Of a stretch of 64,000 bases of DNA, positions 63,816-64,000 are shown piece by piece. A program made the translations under genes and the position numbers. The notes under the pieces were generated by a model. The model had not been told where the DNA came from and did no database searches. It saw only the letters and a program-made list of their open reading frames with translations. Position 1 is the first letter of the stretch; each line of letters opens with the position of its first letter. Source of the DNA: Pseudomonas sp. TCU-HL1 (GTDB taxonomy: Bacteria; Pseudomonadota; Gammaproteobacteria; Pseudomonadales; Pseudomonadaceae); assembly GCF_001708505.1 (NCBI RefSeq), contig NZ_CP015992.1, positions 5,704,001-5,768,000 of the forward strand, given 5' to 3'.

Positions 63816-64000
63816 ATGTCCATGACGCCCCGCGAAATCGTCCACGAACTCAATCGCCACATCGTTGGCCAGGACGACGCCAAGCGCGCCGTCGCCATTG
63901 CCCTGCGCAACCGCTGGCGGCGCATGCAGCTGCCGGCCGAGCTGCGCGCCGAGGTCACGCCGAAGAACATCCTGATGATCGGCCCGACCGGCGTCGGCAA
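63816..64000 (+). CDS. hslU: HslU ATPase subunit (5' part; runs off right edge)
   Basis: First 61 or so residues from ATG 63816 (MSMTPREIVHELNRHIVGQ, then DDAKRAVAIALRNRWRRMQ). AAA+ unfoldase partner of HslV. The window ends in the Walker A region (IGPTGVG, cut before the Lys). Ribosome site GGAG about 10 bases upstream. Transcribed with hslV from the heat-shock promoter. Confidence 0.96.
   Translation, partial: MSMTPREIVHELNRHIVGQDDAKRAVAIALRNRWRRMQLPAELRAEVTPKNILMIGPTGVG

Overview
The window is a housekeeping stretch of a high-GC gammaproteobacterial chromosome. Gene content, protein sequences and gene order (lipopolysaccharide core genes, ilvE, glnE, aceEF, dipA, msrA, then hemE, gltDB, aroBK, pilMNOPQ, ponA, malic enzyme, rpmE, priA, argS, hslVU) match, from memory, the PA5006-PA5054 segment of Pseudomonas aeruginosa. 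I read it as a Pseudomonas (sensu lato) that is not P. aeruginosa itself: AceF has three lipoyl domains rather than the two I recall for P. aeruginosa, and a racemase gene lies where I recall none.

Layout. 1-6155 (minus): waaF-waaC-waaG-waaP and three further kinase-fold genes, all overlapping or abutting, for the inner core of LPS. 6263-10162 (minus): ilvE and glnE. 10443-15190 (plus): the pyruvate dehydrogenase genes aceE and aceF, preceded by two palindromic operator-like sites and separated by a mobile palindromic repeat. 15449-20165 (plus): a c-di-GMP phosphodiesterase (dipA), msrA and an HD-GYP gene. 20187-29947: rlmJ (minus), an acyl-CoA dehydrogenase, a cation/proton antiporter, an MscK-type channel and selO. 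30041-34713: a racemase, a TauE-type exporter, trxC with a hairpin over its ribosome binding site, a thioesterase, a universal stress protein and an orphan ParA-like ATPase.

34818-50498 (minus): hemE; gltB-gltD; then pilM-N-O-P-Q-aroK-aroB-damX in one tight array. The pil genes make the type IV pilus alignment complex and secretin; aroK/aroB are shikimate-pathway genes; the last gene is a DamX-like SPOR protein. ponA diverges from pilM, a conserved arrangement. Between ponA and the convergent malic enzyme gene sits an internally deleted IS1182-type element inserted into the loop of their shared terminator. 54167-58025 (minus): malic enzyme, an M48 metallopeptidase lipoprotein, a secreted nuclease and rpmE. 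58192-64000 (plus): priA, argS, an FtsN-like SPOR protein, and hslV-hslU (the latter cut by the window edge) behind a sigma32-type promoter, with a second palindromic repeat just upstream.

I found no phage, defence system, CRISPR array, tRNA or rRNA. The most unusual signals are non-coding: the trxC hairpin, the twin aceE dyads, the two related palindromic repeats, the IS lodged in a terminator, and an rpmE terminator that doubles as signal-peptide coding sequence. No gene-free stretch exceeds 300 bases except 53119-54166, which holds the IS remnant.
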